The translations under genes and the position numbers were made by a program. DNA of 14,391 bases, taken from NCBI GenBank assembly GCA_041920565.1, contig JBHGXS010000011.1, positions 1 through 14,391 on the forward strand. The letters are read 5' to 3'. The notes under the pieces are model-generated. The model saw nothing but the letters and a program-made list of their open reading frames with translations, was not told the DNA's origin and ran no database searches. Each line of letters opens with the position of its first letter. Position 1 is the first letter of the stretch. The DNA comes from JAGHKQ01 sp041920565 (GTDB lineage Bacteria; Bacillota; Bacilli; Bacillales; Bacillaceae_G). This document shows, piece after piece, positions 14,100 to 14,391 of this stretch.

Positions 14100-14391
14100 A
14101 ATTGCATCTCTCCAAATTGCTGAACTAAGGTCATAATAGTGTCATCAAGATAAGAAGATTCGTGAGTACCTTGCTGCAAAAAGCTAAGAATCCACTTGTT
14201 ATGTTCAATGGCGACATCAAGCTCTTTATTAGCTCCTTTTTTATAAGCACCAATAGTAATTAAATCTTCGGATGCTTGATAGATAGAAAGTAATCTCTTT
14301 GTGGTTTCCGATACGCGAATATGTTCGGGACGAGCAATATCCTTCATGACTCGGCTTACGCTGTTTAATACATTAATTGCCGGATAGTATC
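14096..14391 (-). CDS. fliI: FliI, flagellar export ATPase (C-terminal fragment at window edge)
   Basis: The frame is open to the right edge and reads YYPAINVLNSVSRVMKDIA, matching the C-terminal region of FliI (typically YPAIDVLxSISRVM), through to GEMQL. Only the last 98 codons are visible, so the Walker motifs lie outside. FliI is the F1-like hexameric ATPase that feeds substrates to the export gate. The gene belongs to the same operon as fliJ, with a 4-nt overlap. Confidence 0.93.
   Translation of the reverse strand, partial: YYPAINVLNSVSRVMKDIARPEHIRVSETTKRLLSIYQASEDLITIGAYKKGANKELDVAIEHNKWILSFLQQGTHESSYLDDTIMTLVQQFGEMQL

Overview
The window looks like chromosome of an endospore-forming Bacillaceae-type Firmicute. 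The evidence is strong AGGAGG-type ribosome-binding sites, a minor acid-soluble spore protein gene (sspL), flagellar genes in Bacillus order, an hflX-ynbB pair like that of Bacillus subtilis, and hairpin plus T-run terminators. I cannot name the species.

The left part (1-3540) is housekeeping and spore genes. On the minus strand are the GTPase HflX and, 3 nt behind it, the PLP enzyme YnbB, which runs off the left edge. Divergent from hflX is a TRIC/UPF0126 membrane protein with its own terminator. Two tiny plus-strand genes follow: an unrecognised 44-codon basic protein and sspL, with a terminator.

The middle (3540-4484) is degraded DNA. It holds a minus-strand poly-gamma-glutamate hydrolase-type gene broken by several frameshifts and missing part of its metal site. 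Next comes an array of about seven 20-21 bp TTGCACCA repeats in an alternating 41-bp pattern, then the terminator of the flagellar operon.

The right part (4484-14391) is one minus-strand operon, in transcription order fliI(end)-fliJ-ylxF/motE-fliN-fliO-fliP-fliQ-fliR-flhB-flhA-flhF-flhG-sigma factor. Neighbouring genes overlap by 4-8 nt or are separated by at most 37 nt. The products form the flagellar type III export gate (FliOPQR, FlhB, FlhA), its ATPase and stalk (FliI, FliJ), a C-ring subunit (FliN), a stator-chaperone-like protein, the FlhF/FlhG placement system and a FliA/SigD-type sigma factor.

The most notable feature is what is absent. Compared with the B. subtilis fla/che operon, fliK, flgD, flgE, swrD, fliL, fliM and cheY are missing between ylxF and fliO. 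The CheC-like part of FliY is gone, leaving a 116-aa FliN. cheB-A-W-C-D are missing before the sigma gene, and swrB after it. The junctions are clean, with no gene remnants. Either these parts lie elsewhere in the genome or this is a stripped-down flagellar export locus.
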